Shown here: positions 30,001 through 38,557 of the stretch, piece after piece
How positions within the stretch are numbered: position 1 is the first letter of the stretch
Layout: each line of letters starts with the position of its first letter
DNA from: Flavobacteriaceae bacterium bin25
GTDB lineage: Bacteria; Bacteroidota; Bacteroidia; Flavobacteriales; Flavobacteriaceae
Direction of reading: 5' to 3'
NCBI GenBank assembly: GCA_002238525.1
Contig: MPMN01000001.1
Location: 62,001 to 126,000, forward strand
DNA length: 64,000 nucleotides
The notes under the pieces: generated by a model
What the model was told of the DNA's origin: nothing
The model's input: only the letters and a program-made list of their open reading frames with translations
Database searches by the model: none
Made by a program: the position numbers and the translations under genes

Positions 30001-30431
30001 TGGGCAATGAGATATTGAATGCCAATAAATACAACTATTCTTTTGAGTCTAGAAGTAATTACTCTACTGATGTATTAAATGCCTGGACACCTACAAATAC
30101 CAACACAAATTTCCCTGTGCTTGGCAATACACGATTCGATGTTTCTGATTTTTATATAGAAGACGGAAGTTATGTTAGGTTAAAACAATTACAGATAGGG
30201 TATAATTTTGACAATCTTTTTGAATGGTCTTCTGACGCCAAGGTTTTTATCAGTGCCCAAAATTTATTAACGGTTGCCGGATATTCCGGGTATGATCCTG
30301 AGATAGGGGTTCCTGGCAATTCTGGAGGACCAAGCGCCGGTGGCCCTGCCCTTTTAACACGTGGTGTAGATCTTTCGGTATATCCACAAAGCACTCGGGT
30401 CTCTTTGGGTGTCCAGTTAAAATTTAATTAA
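27021..30431 (+). CDS. SusC/RagA-family TonB-dependent transporter with STN domain (operon B)
   Basis: The 1136-residue protein begins with a signal peptide (MRTFVFLFCSICFAF at about 26-40), so the true start may be 27021 or the ATG at 27030. A full STN domain (about 48-120, KLNIKQAFRLINKQTDYKFGY) is the part that signals to FecR. Then come the regulatory-like domain (GTVVDEMGDPLPGASIVEKG), a TonB box stretch with an extra-long valine run (DEVVVVVVGYGTQKR), the plug (YVVDGVFL, EILKDASAAAIYGSRAANGVV) and a barrel ending VSLGVQLKFN. It imports ligand caught by the SusD encoded ten bases later. The intact STN sets it apart from the SusC at 17619. Confidence 0.95.
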   Translation: MQFMKITSMGKPSNFGYDFLKLIMRTFVFLFCSICFAFGPNKGLSQNADILIEKDKKLNIKQAFRLINKQTDYKFGYRSDLLKNAPELFIEKGTIKVRMLLNRFLEPINFTYEFTENKTLLVKRKPKADAKKMAQITTSNVDQSQVTGTVVDEMGDPLPGASIVEKGTSNGTTSDFDGNFSLTLTDENGILVVSYVGFTTKEIAINGQSNISIILQEDAAGLDEVVVVVVGYGTQKRSDLTGAVASVSATDAQALVLSNPTQALQGRVAGVNVQANGGAPGAPVSVVIRGSGTINGSLNPLYVVDGVFLSDLSSINLKDIKSMEILKDASAAAIYGSRAANGVVIVTTTKGSSGGLVVNAHATTGLSSSTGKIDFLNARQYADVRNAIDDASGTPRAPANSTEFNPNVNTNWQDLSLRTGVIQDYGFSVAGRGDNSSVYFSANYFDQEGVLVSSDFNRINLRLNSEYWTSNKMFKLTQSLGLARRDLNQNVDYGVTGYNFPTIPVRDSDGNFVAPSNAQHGVAFSRNRYARAVTLDDDNRQDDVFGNIAAELEFLPGLKFRTNLGLNYTSSVNYLFVPTFFWSESNQGANQNLDADLTETRQTTNDALIDNVLSYTNDFGIHSINAILGSTFQKTTTRFTSVTASRFPSNDLRTLSAAEQVDLFSGQEIVTGLASLYGRLIYDYDGKYLLTATLRQDKSSRFGEGYRTGYFPSASIGWRISNEDFFNKEGFVSNLKLRASYGELGSQNLQDYAFTPIINLNSNYDFGDERFFGVARTQFRLQNLVWEKSRTTNFGVDTSFLNGRLQVTVDYYIRDTDDILLSLAIPQTSGTSQPVVTNAAAIENRGLELGLNYRKATGDFTYDGNLNVTTSTNEVTSLGELDSPIVGGQFSAENLQGTRAIVGEQLGVFWGFDTAGLYQSQAEIDNDLNLSNSPGQRAVLKPGDFIYVDKNGDGLINDDDKVNVGDPYADFEFGVNFNAQYKNFEFSLFFQGQVGNEILNANKYNYSFESRSNYSTDVLNAWTPTNTNTNFPVLGNTRFDVSDFYIEDGSYVRLKQLQIGYNFDNLFEWSSDAKVFISAQNLLTVAGYSGYDPEIGVPGNSGGPSAGGPALLTRGVDLSVYPQSTRVSLGVQLKFN

Positions 30432-30440
30432 AAAAATGTC

Positions 30441-32015
30441 ATGAAAAGAAATATTAAAGTAATAACTAGTTTTTTGCTGTTGACCCTTATCGGGTTAGTA
30501 ATATCATGTGAGGATGAATTGTTGAATCAAACAAACCCCAACGCACTTTCTACTGAAAGCTTTTGGCAGGATGAAGAGGATGTACGGCAGGCGGTTGTGG
30601 GGGCTTATAGTCCTATGAGTACAATATTCGGATGGGGAAGATATCTTCCTTTTACTTGGTTTAGAAGGGCAGATGAGTTTACCCCTTCATTTGAAAATGT
30701 GAGGGTTAGGGGCATAATTGTAGACCCAGCTGATATATTCTTACCAAATCAATGGCCCGAAGCCTGGCGGTTAATTTTTAGATGTAACGATATTCTGGAT
30801 AATGTGGATACTGTCCCCGATTTAGATGCCACTGTTAGAGATCAAGCTGCTGGGCAAGCATATTTTTTAAGGGCGTTGTATTATTTCTATTTGGTAAATG
30901 CGTGGGACAATCCACCACTGATTACAACAGCCGCCGTGGGAGAGAGCATTTCTGAATTTCCGCAGCCAAACAGTAATCCTACAGCTATTTATGAGCAGAT
31001 AATTAATGATGCCCAAGCAGCCAAAAACCTTTTACCTACCAGTTGGGGCGATGAGCTTGGTCGCGCTACATGGGGTGCAGCTACAGCACTTCTTGGCAAA
31101 GCATATCTTTATACTGAGCAGTGGAGTGAGGCGGCCACTCAATTTAAGGAAGTAATTGACTCAGGTATTTATGATTTAGACCCTGATTATGCTAACAATT
31201 TTACGGAGGCAGGTGATAATAATATTGAGTCAGTATTTGAAATTCAGCATACCTCTGAAGATGGTATAGGATGGTCTTCGGATCAAGTTAACTCAAGTCG
31301 GTCTTCGGTATTTCTTCAGTTGAGAGCGCCTGAAGCCTTTGGAGGAGAATGGATAGACCAAGTAAACCCTTGGATTTTGGATGCTTTTCTATCAGAAAAT
31401 AATAATGATGGGGAAATTGATTTGAGAGCTTATACCACCGTTGCCTGGAACAACCCTTTATCTACAATTTATTTGGACCAACCATTTTCTGAATCTGTTT
31501 TAGATCAGACCAAGATTTATCCAAAAAAAAACACGGGCATGTTGACCCCTGGAAGGGAAAATGATGGGGATTTGGGCACCAATTCAGGACAGAATTTTAA
31601 GCTGATTAGATACGCAGATGTTCTTCTGATGCATGCAGAGGCCTTAAATGAAGCTGGTGGATCTGAAGGTGATGTTCTTTTGAGTATTAATAGCGTAAGA
31701 CAACGAGCAAATATGCCTGATATTCCAACAGGTTTGTCGCAGAGCCAATTGAGGGATAGAATAAGAATGGAGCGAATATTGGAGTTGTCGCTGGAAAATG
31801 ACCGGTTTTTCGATTTAAAAAGATGGGGGGTTGTTGTTGACCGTATGACTGGAAATGCTGATAAATTGGGGAATTTAGGTGCTTCTTCAGATCAGATTAG
31901 AGCTGCTGGTCATCCTGAAGAAAATTTCCCTTTTTCCGATGTTCATACGCGAGTGCCTTTCCCTATAGCTGAGATTCAAAGCAATCCATTGCTTGAACAG
32001 AATCCGGGTTATTAG
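30441..32015 (+). CDS. SusD/RagB-family nutrient-binding lipoprotein (operon B)
   Basis: The 524-residue protein has a lipoprotein signal (LTLIGLVISC, cysteine 23) and the SusD N-terminal block NQTNPNALSTESFWQDEEDVRQAV. TPR-like helices include AAGQAYFLRALYYFYLVNAWDNPPLI and LLGKAYLYTEQWSEAATQFKEV. The C-terminal block has LIRYADVLLMHAEALNEAGG, VRQRANMPDIP, and RMERILELSLENDRFFDLKRWG. It ends LLEQNPGY, as expected. It follows SusC by nine bases and should be its lid. A dispersed repeat copy and a short gap separate it from the FG-GAP gene. Confidence 0.95.
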   Translation: MKRNIKVITSFLLLTLIGLVISCEDELLNQTNPNALSTESFWQDEEDVRQAVVGAYSPMSTIFGWGRYLPFTWFRRADEFTPSFENVRVRGIIVDPADIFLPNQWPEAWRLIFRCNDILDNVDTVPDLDATVRDQAAGQAYFLRALYYFYLVNAWDNPPLITTAAVGESISEFPQPNSNPTAIYEQIINDAQAAKNLLPTSWGDELGRATWGAATALLGKAYLYTEQWSEAATQFKEVIDSGIYDLDPDYANNFTEAGDNNIESVFEIQHTSEDGIGWSSDQVNSSRSSVFLQLRAPEAFGGEWIDQVNPWILDAFLSENNNDGEIDLRAYTTVAWNNPLSTIYLDQPFSESVLDQTKIYPKKNTGMLTPGRENDGDLGTNSGQNFKLIRYADVLLMHAEALNEAGGSEGDVLLSINSVRQRANMPDIPTGLSQSQLRDRIRMERILELSLENDRFFDLKRWGVVVDRMTGNADKLGNLGASSDQIRAAGHPEENFPFSDVHTRVPFPIAEIQSNPLLEQNPGY

Positions 32016-32060
32016 AAGATATTGTTTTTAAAAGAGTTGAGATAGTTAGTTTATTTTTTG

Positions 32061-32103
32061 AAAAACCCTATCCTAAAGTTGCATTAATGGGTTTATTCTA
32101 GGA
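32061..32103 (-). repeat. Dispersed short repeat, copy 2
   Basis: The minus strand reads TCCTAGAATAAACCCATTAA and continues TGCAACTTTAGGATAGGGTTT. It is in inverted orientation to copies 1 (12655) and 3 (53595). Within it, AAACCC (32064) can pair with GGGTTT (32090), and TCCTA (32071) with TAGGA (32099). It lies directly after the susD stop. Confidence 0.65.
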
Positions 32104-32180
32104 TCTTTTAAAATAATTTAGAGATTAACCTTCTCGGTTTTGTTTGAGATTTTCAAATTCAAGATAAACCTGTCATATTC

Positions 32181-35100
32181 ATGAGAGACCTCGTGAAAAT
32201 CCATTTGATGCTTCTTATAGGGTTGTGTCTTACCACCTTCACAATCGGATGTAGTATTAAGCAAAAGCCAATTACATTCGAAAAGCTTTCTTCTCAAGAT
32301 ACCGGAGTCGATTTTTCCAACATTATTATTGAAACCGACAGCCTGAATTACTTTAAGTTTCCGTACATGTATATGGGAGGAGGAGTATCTGTTGGAGATA
32401 TTAATAATGATGGACTATCTGATGTGTTTTTTACCGGAAATATGGTTCCAAATAAACTTTACTTAAATCAAGGAAGTTTATCTTTTAAGGATATAAGTTT
32501 AGATGCTGGAGTAGCCGGAGATAATCGATGGTTTACAGGTGTAACCATGGTAGACATAAACAATGACGGCTGGTTAGATATTTACATCTGTGCTTCAGGA
32601 AAAACAAATACCACAAATCTTCTATACATAAATAATAAAGATCTTACCTTTTCTGAAAGTTCAGGGTTGTACGGATTAAATGATTCTAGCCCCTCAATAC
32701 AATCTACTTTTTTTGATTATGACAACGATGGCGATTTAGATGTTTATGTTGGCAATTACTCACTTATCCCATTGAGTATGGGTAACCAATATTATTATAA
32801 AAAAATACTACAAAACACGCATCAATCTTCAGGACACCTTTACAGAAACAATGGAGATAACACATTTTCAGATGTTACCGAAGTCTCGGGAGTTAAGAAT
32901 TTTGGTCTCACTTTAGGTATTATAGCTGCGGATTTTAATAATGACGGTTGGCAGGATTTGTACGTTTCAAATGATTTTCAAGTGCCAGATTACTTCTATT
33001 TAAATAATAAAGATGGTACGTTTAAAGAAGTCCTAAAAGAATCATTACAGCATACATCTATGTTTGGTATGGGTGTAGATGCTTCAGATTTTACCAATGA
33101 TGGTTTAATAGATTTCGCCCAATTGGATATGGCACCACAAGACTATAAAAGATCTAAAATCAACATGGCTAGTATGGATGCAAAGCGATTTTGGAATATG
33201 GTTGACTTAGGGTGGCATTACCAATACATGCAAAACAGTCTTCAGGTTAACAATGGTTTTAGTGAAGCGGGCATACCAATTTTTAGTGAAATATCAAGAT
33301 TGTCGGGAATTGCACTAACCGATTGGAGCTGGGGTGTGTTATTTGCCGACCTAGATAATGATACCAAGAAAGATATCATAATTACTAATGGAATTCGTAG
33401 AGATGTAAATCACAACGACATACTAAACAGAAACAAATACAATCTTAATTCAGAGCCCATAAAAATGGAAGATGTTCCCAGCGAACCCCTTTCCAATTAT
33501 ATGTATCACAATTTGGGTAAATATAAGTTTAAAGATATCAGTAAAAAATCTGGTTTTGGAGATGAAGGGTTTTCGAATGGTATCGCTTATGGAGATTTAG
33601 ATAATGATGGTGATTTGGATATCGTAGTAAATAATTTAGACAATGAAGCAGGACTTTATGAAAACACCATAGACAATCAGAACAATTATATAAGATTCAA
33701 AGTTTACAGTTCAAAAAACAATCCTTTTGGCTTAGGAACCAGAATCACGATTTCTGATGGTGAAACACAACAAATGCAAGAGTTAACGCTTTCTCGAGGA
33801 TTTCAATCAAGTGTAGAACCTATTTTGCATTTCGGACTTGGAAAGACAAAACTTATTAAAGTAGCACGTATTGATTGGCCAGATGGCAGCAGTCAAATAC
33901 TGCATAATATAAAACCAAATCAACTCCTAATAGCCCATAAAACTGAAGATTTTAAAAAGGAAGTATTAGAAGTTCCATTAGCTACCAACCACCAAAAGTT
34001 TCAAGATGTAACCAGAAAAGCCGGGATTAATTTTAAACATCAAGAGAATAGCTATAATGATTTTGAGTACGAACCCTTATTGCCCCACAAAAATTCTCAA
34101 GTAGGACCAGGTTTAGTGGTAGGCGATGTAAATGGCGATGGTTTAGAAGATTTTTTTATTGGTAATGCACAAGGTAATGCAGGAGCTATGTTTTATCAAT
34201 CTAGCAATAGCACATTTGAAGAACAAACAGGTCCTTGGATAGAAGATAGTAACTATGAAGATATTGGCGCTACCTTATTTGACCCTGATAATGATGGAGA
34301 TTTAGACCTTTACGTAGTTAGTGGAGGTAATGATGTAAATGAACCTGCTGGTTTTTATCAAGATAGACTTTATATAAATCAAGAAGGGCGATATATAAAG
34401 ACCACTAATACACTGCCTGAAATTAATACTAGTGGGCAAGTGGTTATAGCAAGAGATTTTGACTTTGATGGAGATAAAGACCTTTTTATTGGAGGTAGAA
34501 TAGTACCTGGAAATTATCCCAATCCGGCTAGAAGTATCATCCTAAGGAATGAAGGAGGGAAAGATGCAAATTTAAAATTCAAAGATGTTACAAATGAAGT
34601 CGCTAAAGATTTTATGGAGTTAGGATTGGTAACAAGCGCACTGTGGCATGATTTTAATAATGATGATTGGCCAGATTTGATAGTTACAGGAGAATGGATG
34701 CCCATACGGTTCTTTGAAAATAACAAAGGCGTTTTTAAAGAAGTTACTAAGGAATTAAATTTTGAAAATACCAATGGCTGGTGGTATGCATTGGAAGCTG
34801 TTGATGTAGATAGTGATAATGATTTAGATATAGTAGCTGGTAATTTAGGATTGAACTACAAGTATAAGACCGGCGGCGACACGTCATTTGAAATATATTC
34901 CAATGATTTTGATGAAAATGGGAAATCGGATATAGTCCTGAGTTATTCTAAAAAAGGAAAGCAACTTCCGGTTAGAGGAAGAGAATGTTCATCACAGCAA
35001 GTTCCTGCTATAAGTAAAAGATTTGAAACTTATAAAGCCTTTGCTAATGCAGATTTGATAGATATTTATGGAAATGCTATGTTGGATAGATCACTGAAGT

Positions 35101-35492
35101 ATAAAGCTAAAACTTTTGCACATCATTGGATTGAAAACAGGGGTTCAGGTGAATTTGTGATGCACGAATTACCAACCAAATCACAATTTTCATCAGTCAA
35201 CGATATTGAGGTTCTGGAAGGCAACAACGATGGTTTCCCAAATTTGCTGCTTGCTGGAAATATTTATGGGTCAGAAGTGGAAACACCAAGAAATGATTCA
35301 GGAATTGGCTTGGTATTAGAAAACGATAAATCAAAGCATTTTAAGTCACAATCGCTTTTCCAAAATGGATTATATGTAAGAGGAGAAGTGAAAGCAATAA
35401 AGTCTATTAAACTGGGCAAATCTCAAACAAAAGGGTATCTCTTTGCTGTTAATAATGATTCTCTGAAATTACTTGTGAAACATCAAAAATAA
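32181..35492 (+). CDS. Large surface lipoprotein with FG-GAP/VCBS repeats and an ASPIC/UnbV domain (CRTAC1-like)
   Basis: The 1103-residue protein has a lipobox at FTIGC (cysteine 24). Many calcium-type FG-GAP loops follow (GDINNDGLSDVFF, VDINNDGWLDIYI, YDNDGDLDVYVGN, DLDNDGDLDIVVNN), making a seven-bladed propeller. A central ASPIC/UnbV segment (about 510-570: GLGTRITISDGE, LSRGFQSSVEPILHFGLG, IDWPDGSSQ) separates it from a second propeller (GDVNGDGLEDFFIGN, DPDNDGDLDLYVV, DFDFDGDKDLFIGGR). Proteins of this type are often found next to SusC/SusD in marine Bacteroidota and are thought to act on or bind extracellular polymers, but no activity is established. It is likely co-transcribed with operon B. 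Confidence 0.88.
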   Translation: MRDLVKIHLMLLIGLCLTTFTIGCSIKQKPITFEKLSSQDTGVDFSNIIIETDSLNYFKFPYMYMGGGVSVGDINNDGLSDVFFTGNMVPNKLYLNQGSLSFKDISLDAGVAGDNRWFTGVTMVDINNDGWLDIYICASGKTNTTNLLYINNKDLTFSESSGLYGLNDSSPSIQSTFFDYDNDGDLDVYVGNYSLIPLSMGNQYYYKKILQNTHQSSGHLYRNNGDNTFSDVTEVSGVKNFGLTLGIIAADFNNDGWQDLYVSNDFQVPDYFYLNNKDGTFKEVLKESLQHTSMFGMGVDASDFTNDGLIDFAQLDMAPQDYKRSKINMASMDAKRFWNMVDLGWHYQYMQNSLQVNNGFSEAGIPIFSEISRLSGIALTDWSWGVLFADLDNDTKKDIIITNGIRRDVNHNDILNRNKYNLNSEPIKMEDVPSEPLSNYMYHNLGKYKFKDISKKSGFGDEGFSNGIAYGDLDNDGDLDIVVNNLDNEAGLYENTIDNQNNYIRFKVYSSKNNPFGLGTRITISDGETQQMQELTLSRGFQSSVEPILHFGLGKTKLIKVARIDWPDGSSQILHNIKPNQLLIAHKTEDFKKEVLEVPLATNHQKFQDVTRKAGINFKHQENSYNDFEYEPLLPHKNSQVGPGLVVGDVNGDGLEDFFIGNAQGNAGAMFYQSSNSTFEEQTGPWIEDSNYEDIGATLFDPDNDGDLDLYVVSGGNDVNEPAGFYQDRLYINQEGRYIKTTNTLPEINTSGQVVIARDFDFDGDKDLFIGGRIVPGNYPNPARSIILRNEGGKDANLKFKDVTNEVAKDFMELGLVTSALWHDFNNDDWPDLIVTGEWMPIRFFENNKGVFKEVTKELNFENTNGWWYALEAVDVDSDNDLDIVAGNLGLNYKYKTGGDTSFEIYSNDFDENGKSDIVLSYSKKGKQLPVRGRECSSQQVPAISKRFETYKAFANADLIDIYGNAMLDRSLKYKAKTFAHHWIENRGSGEFVMHELPTKSQFSSVNDIEVLEGNNDGFPNLLLAGNIYGSEVETPRNDSGIGLVLENDKSKHFKSQSLFQNGLYVRGEVKAIKSIKLGKSQTKGYLFAVNNDSLKLLVKHQK

Positions 35493-35512
35493 ACAGAAAA
35501 AAACTTAAGATA

Positions 35513-36288
35513 GTGAAAGAAAATACAAACAGAAGAATATTTATAAAGCGATTAGGTTTGGCAGGAAGTTCTTTATTAGCAGTTCCAGCAATGGGTTTTG
35601 CCGAGGAAAGTAAAAACTTTACATACTTGAAAAGAAAAGAAATTTTAGGTTTAGAACATACCGTAATTATAGCTCTAATAGGAGCAGGAGGTATGGGGAC
35701 ACAAGATGCCATTACCTGCCTAAAACATCAAGGGACTAAACTTGTGGCTGTTTGCGACCTCTACAAAGGAAGATTGAAAGAAGCCAAAGAAAGATGGGGA
35801 GACCATCTTTTTCTAACAAGAGATTACAAAGAAGTATTAAAGAAATAGAAATACATGCCGTAATCATAGGCACGGGAGACCATTGGCACAAACAAATATC
35901 TATTGACACTTTAAACGCGGGCAAACACGTGTACTACGAAAAACCCATGGTGCTCTCCGTAAAAGAAGGCCATGAAGTTATCAATGCCTGAAAAAAATCA
36001 CGAAAAGTTTTTATGGTTGGCAGTCAAGGCATGTCGTCTTTGGGAAACGAAAAGGCACAACAGCTACATGCGGATGGAGCCATTGGTGAATTGAACTATT
36101 CCGAATGCTTTTGGGCAAGAAATTTCCCAATAGGAGCATGGCAGTACCCCATGCCAAAAGATGCTTCAGAAGATACAGTAGACTGGAAAAAATTTATCTC
36201 AAATACCACAAAACATCCGTTTGACCCATTACGATTCTTTAGACTAAACTCCCCCTTATTTTTTCCTGATATGGCTCAGTTTGATTGA
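35513..36288 (+). pseudogene. Gfo/Idh/MocA-family oxidoreductase, frameshifted, interrupted by a stop and truncated
   Basis: A GTG start at 35513 gives a twin-arginine-like signal (NRRIFIKRLGLAGSSLLA) and the NAD-binding motif ALIGAGGMGTQDA. The frame fails near 35845 and continues in another (HAVIIGTGDHWHKQISIDTLNAGKHVYYEKP), which includes the catalytic-lysine block EKP. An in-frame TGA follows at 35989-35991, then VFMVGSQGMSSLGNEKAQQL in the same frame as far as about 36270, where an IS1634 remnant begins. The intact enzyme would be a periplasmic sugar or inositol dehydrogenase of ~440 residues, fitting an uptake locus. Three separate lesions make it a clear pseudogene. Confidence 0.88.
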
Positions 36289-37510
36289 AATATGTAGTTA
36301 TGTGGAAGGTCAGCAGAATGAGTTAGCTGCTTTTGAGTATAATAGGGACCGCAAGAGAGGGAAGAAGCAGATAGTCATCGGTCTCAAGACCGATCAGGAG
36401 GGTTGTCCTGTTTCTGTGCAGATCTACAAAGGGAATACTTCGGATCCCAGGACGCTATCTGACCAGGTCACCAAGTTGCGAGAGACCAAAGGTCTCTCGC
36501 ATGTGATTATGGTAGGGGATCGTGGGATATTGACCCATAAGGGGATACAACAAGAGTTGGTTCCTGTGGGTATGGATTGGATTTCGGCTTTGCGTAAGGA
36601 GACCATCGCAAGTGTGGTCAAGCAGACCAAAACGGTGGATCTGGATAAGCTGGATAAGCAGAGTCTGATGGAGGTAAAGACAGATTTATTTCCCCAAGAT
36701 CGGCTGATATTTTGCAGGAATTCTGTTCAGAAAGCCATGAAACAGAAGCGACGTGAGGAGTTTCTAGTGAAAACCGAGAAGGCCTTAGAGCAGATAGTGA
36801 TTGCTACTAAGCGAAAAACAAAACCCCTCAAATGCGAGACTGCCATAGCCATAAAAGTGGATAAGGTCGTAGAGAAGCACAAGATGAAGAAGTACTTCCA
36901 TCTGGAGGTCAAAGAGGGACATTTAGCCTATGGACGGGATCAATCGGCTATTGAGAGGTCAGCGGAGCTAGATGGGGTCTATGCCCTTCGGACGAGTCTA
37001 AAAGAAGTTCCTCCGTCCAACGAATCTATCGTCCTTGACTACAAGCGTCTTTCTGCGGTGGAATCGGCCTTTCGGTCGATGAAAAATATTTCTTTGAAGA
37101 TTCGCCCGATTCATCATCGGCGCAAGAAGCGGGTGCAAGCTCATGTATTTTTGTGTATGCTGGCCTACTATGTGGAATATCATCTGCGTAAAGAACTGGC
37201 ACCGATTCTATTTAGTGAAGATGATTTGGAAGGAAAACAAGCCCAGCGCAAGGATGTAGTAGCATCTGCTTCAAGTTCAGCCCAGACCAAAACCAAGGTA
37301 AGGCGTAAGCGCAACAAGGATGGCGACAAAGTGATGAGCTTTGGTAGTTTGATGAACGAACTGAGTGGGGTAATTCGCATTATTGGAAAACCCAATATCA
37401 ACACAGACTCAACCCCTGAGGTAGTCATCCTTCATGGTCTAGAGGGAACTAGAAAACGGGCTTTTGATCTGTTGGGCATTAAAATCCAATCATCTAGTCC
37501 TAAGGGTTGA
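36281..37510 (+). pseudogene. IS1634-family transposase, N-terminally truncated
   Basis: The 409-residue frame starts at a TTG that is probably not a real start. It corresponds to the middle and C-terminal parts of a ~560-600 residue IS1634 transposase: SYVEGQQNELAAFEYNRD, then KKQIVIGLKTDQEGCPVSV, MVGDRGILTHKGI with a catalytic aspartate, and ESAFRSMKN with the catalytic glutamate, then RVQAHVFLCMLAYY. The first acidic block is lost at the junction with the oxidoreductase remnant near 36275, so an insertion followed by deletion is likely. GC is visibly higher than in its neighbours. The stop is normal. No matching terminal repeat was found on the left. Confidence 0.85.
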
Positions 37511-37649
37511 AAGTTAAGATTTACTGCTCGGTAAATCGAATCCGGATAGGAGAATATCACGTCTGAACATTTTCCAAAATGAAGCGAATTTTCGAAGGTG
37601 AAAATTAAAATAGGGGGATTTCAGATAGATGTGTATCTTTACAATAAAT

Positions 37650-37751
37650 ATGGGAAAAGGAGATAAAAAAACACGAAGAGGCAAGATTAATCTTGGGTCA
37701 TACGGAGTTAAAAGAACCAAAAGAAAGAAGAAAAAATCCGTCAGCGAATAA
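37650..37751 (+). CDS. 30S ribosomal protein THX (bTHX)
   Basis: This 33-residue gene starts ATG GGA AAA and reads MGKGDKKTRRGKINLGSYG followed by VKRTKRKKKKSVSE. That is the family pattern MGKGDKKT-RGKI-GSYGVRR seen in the small basic THX protein of Bacteroidota and Thermus, which sits in the head of the 30S subunit and stabilises it. The stop TAA at 37749 overlaps the 3' end of yaaA (minus strand) by 11 bases. A TATCTTTA box (37634-37641), close to the -7 consensus, lies eight bases before the start, suggesting a very short leader. It marks the return of core sequence after the accessory block. Confidence 0.9.
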   Translation: MGKGDKKTRRGKINLGSYGVKRTKRKKKKSVSE

Positions 37752-38502
37752 ATACAGGATTTAGTTCGTTCTGCGAATCTTTAGGACTGTATTGATATCC
37801 ATCTGACTGAAAATTAAGTAAATGGCTTAAGTCGGGACTTTGGCTGGTTGAGATATGGCGAACCATTAAACCCCTGGCTTTTTTGGCGAAAAACTGAATT
37901 ACTTTTAATTGTCCATTTTTAAAGTCTTTGAAAATTGGGGTGACAACGGTTCTATGGAGTCGACTAAAGTCGACAGCTTTTGCGTACTCATTGCTAGCTA
38001 AATTGACTACTAAATCATTTTGATTTGTATGATTAATGAGCATCTTAGTGATTTTATTTTTCCAAAATTTGTAAAGATTGGGATGGTTTCCAATTCGAAT
38101 TTTAGTTCCCATTTCTAATCGGTATGGGAGAATCAAATCAAGGGGACGCAGTAATCCATACAAACCCGATAGGATATATAGGCTACCCTGAAGCCTCCTT
38201 ATTTGCTCCTGAGATAGTGAAAAACTGTCGATTCCTTTATATACATCACCGGTAAAGGCAAATAGTGCTTGCATGGCTTGTTGATTATCAATCGGCCACG
38301 AAAAACTCTGGTTACGGTCATAATTCAATTGAGCCAAATTATCAGATATTTTGAGCATTTTGCATAAAGTTCGAATTGATTTCTTTTTCAAAACCGTATT
38401 GATGCGTATAATTTCATCATCGAAAAATGGAGTACTATAATAACCCGTTGGAGGTATTGAACCAAAATTCATGGATTTTGCTGGAGAAATTAAAATTTTC
38501 AT
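37741..38502 (-). CDS. yaaA: Peroxide stress protein YaaA (DUF328 family)
   Basis: YaaA limits free intracellular iron during peroxide stress and has a DNA-binding fold. The ATG at 38502 gives the family N-terminus MKILISPAKSMNF; one or two extra upstream codons (ATG 38505 or 38520) are possible. Other family motifs are LAQLNYDRNQSFSWP, ALFAFTGDVYKGID, LYILSGLYGLLRPLDLILPYRLEMGT and INLAS-like VVNLASNEYAKAVD. The ~253-residue length is normal. Its 3' end overlaps the THX gene on the other strand by 11 bases; the convergent arrangement has no terminator between. Confidence 0.93.
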   Translation of the reverse strand: MKILISPAKSMNFGSIPPTGYYSTPFFDDEIIRINTVLKKKSIRTLCKMLKISDNLAQLNYDRNQSFSWPIDNQQAMQALFAFTGDVYKGIDSFSLSQEQIRRLQGSLYILSGLYGLLRPLDLILPYRLEMGTKIRIGNHPNLYKFWKNKITKMLINHTNQNDLVVNLASNEYAKAVDFSRLHRTVVTPIFKDFKNGQLKVIQFFAKKARGLMVRHISTSQSPDLSHLLNFQSDGYQYSPKDSQNELNPVFIR

Positions 38503-38557
38503 CATCTGAAAATATAACATACAAAATTACAAAAAACAATGTTTTTGGATTGAATAC

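Noticed and set aside
12655..32103. A complete composite transposon bounded by inverted copies of the short motif
   Set aside because: No target duplication or transposase belonging to these ends was seen; kept only as a finding to test.
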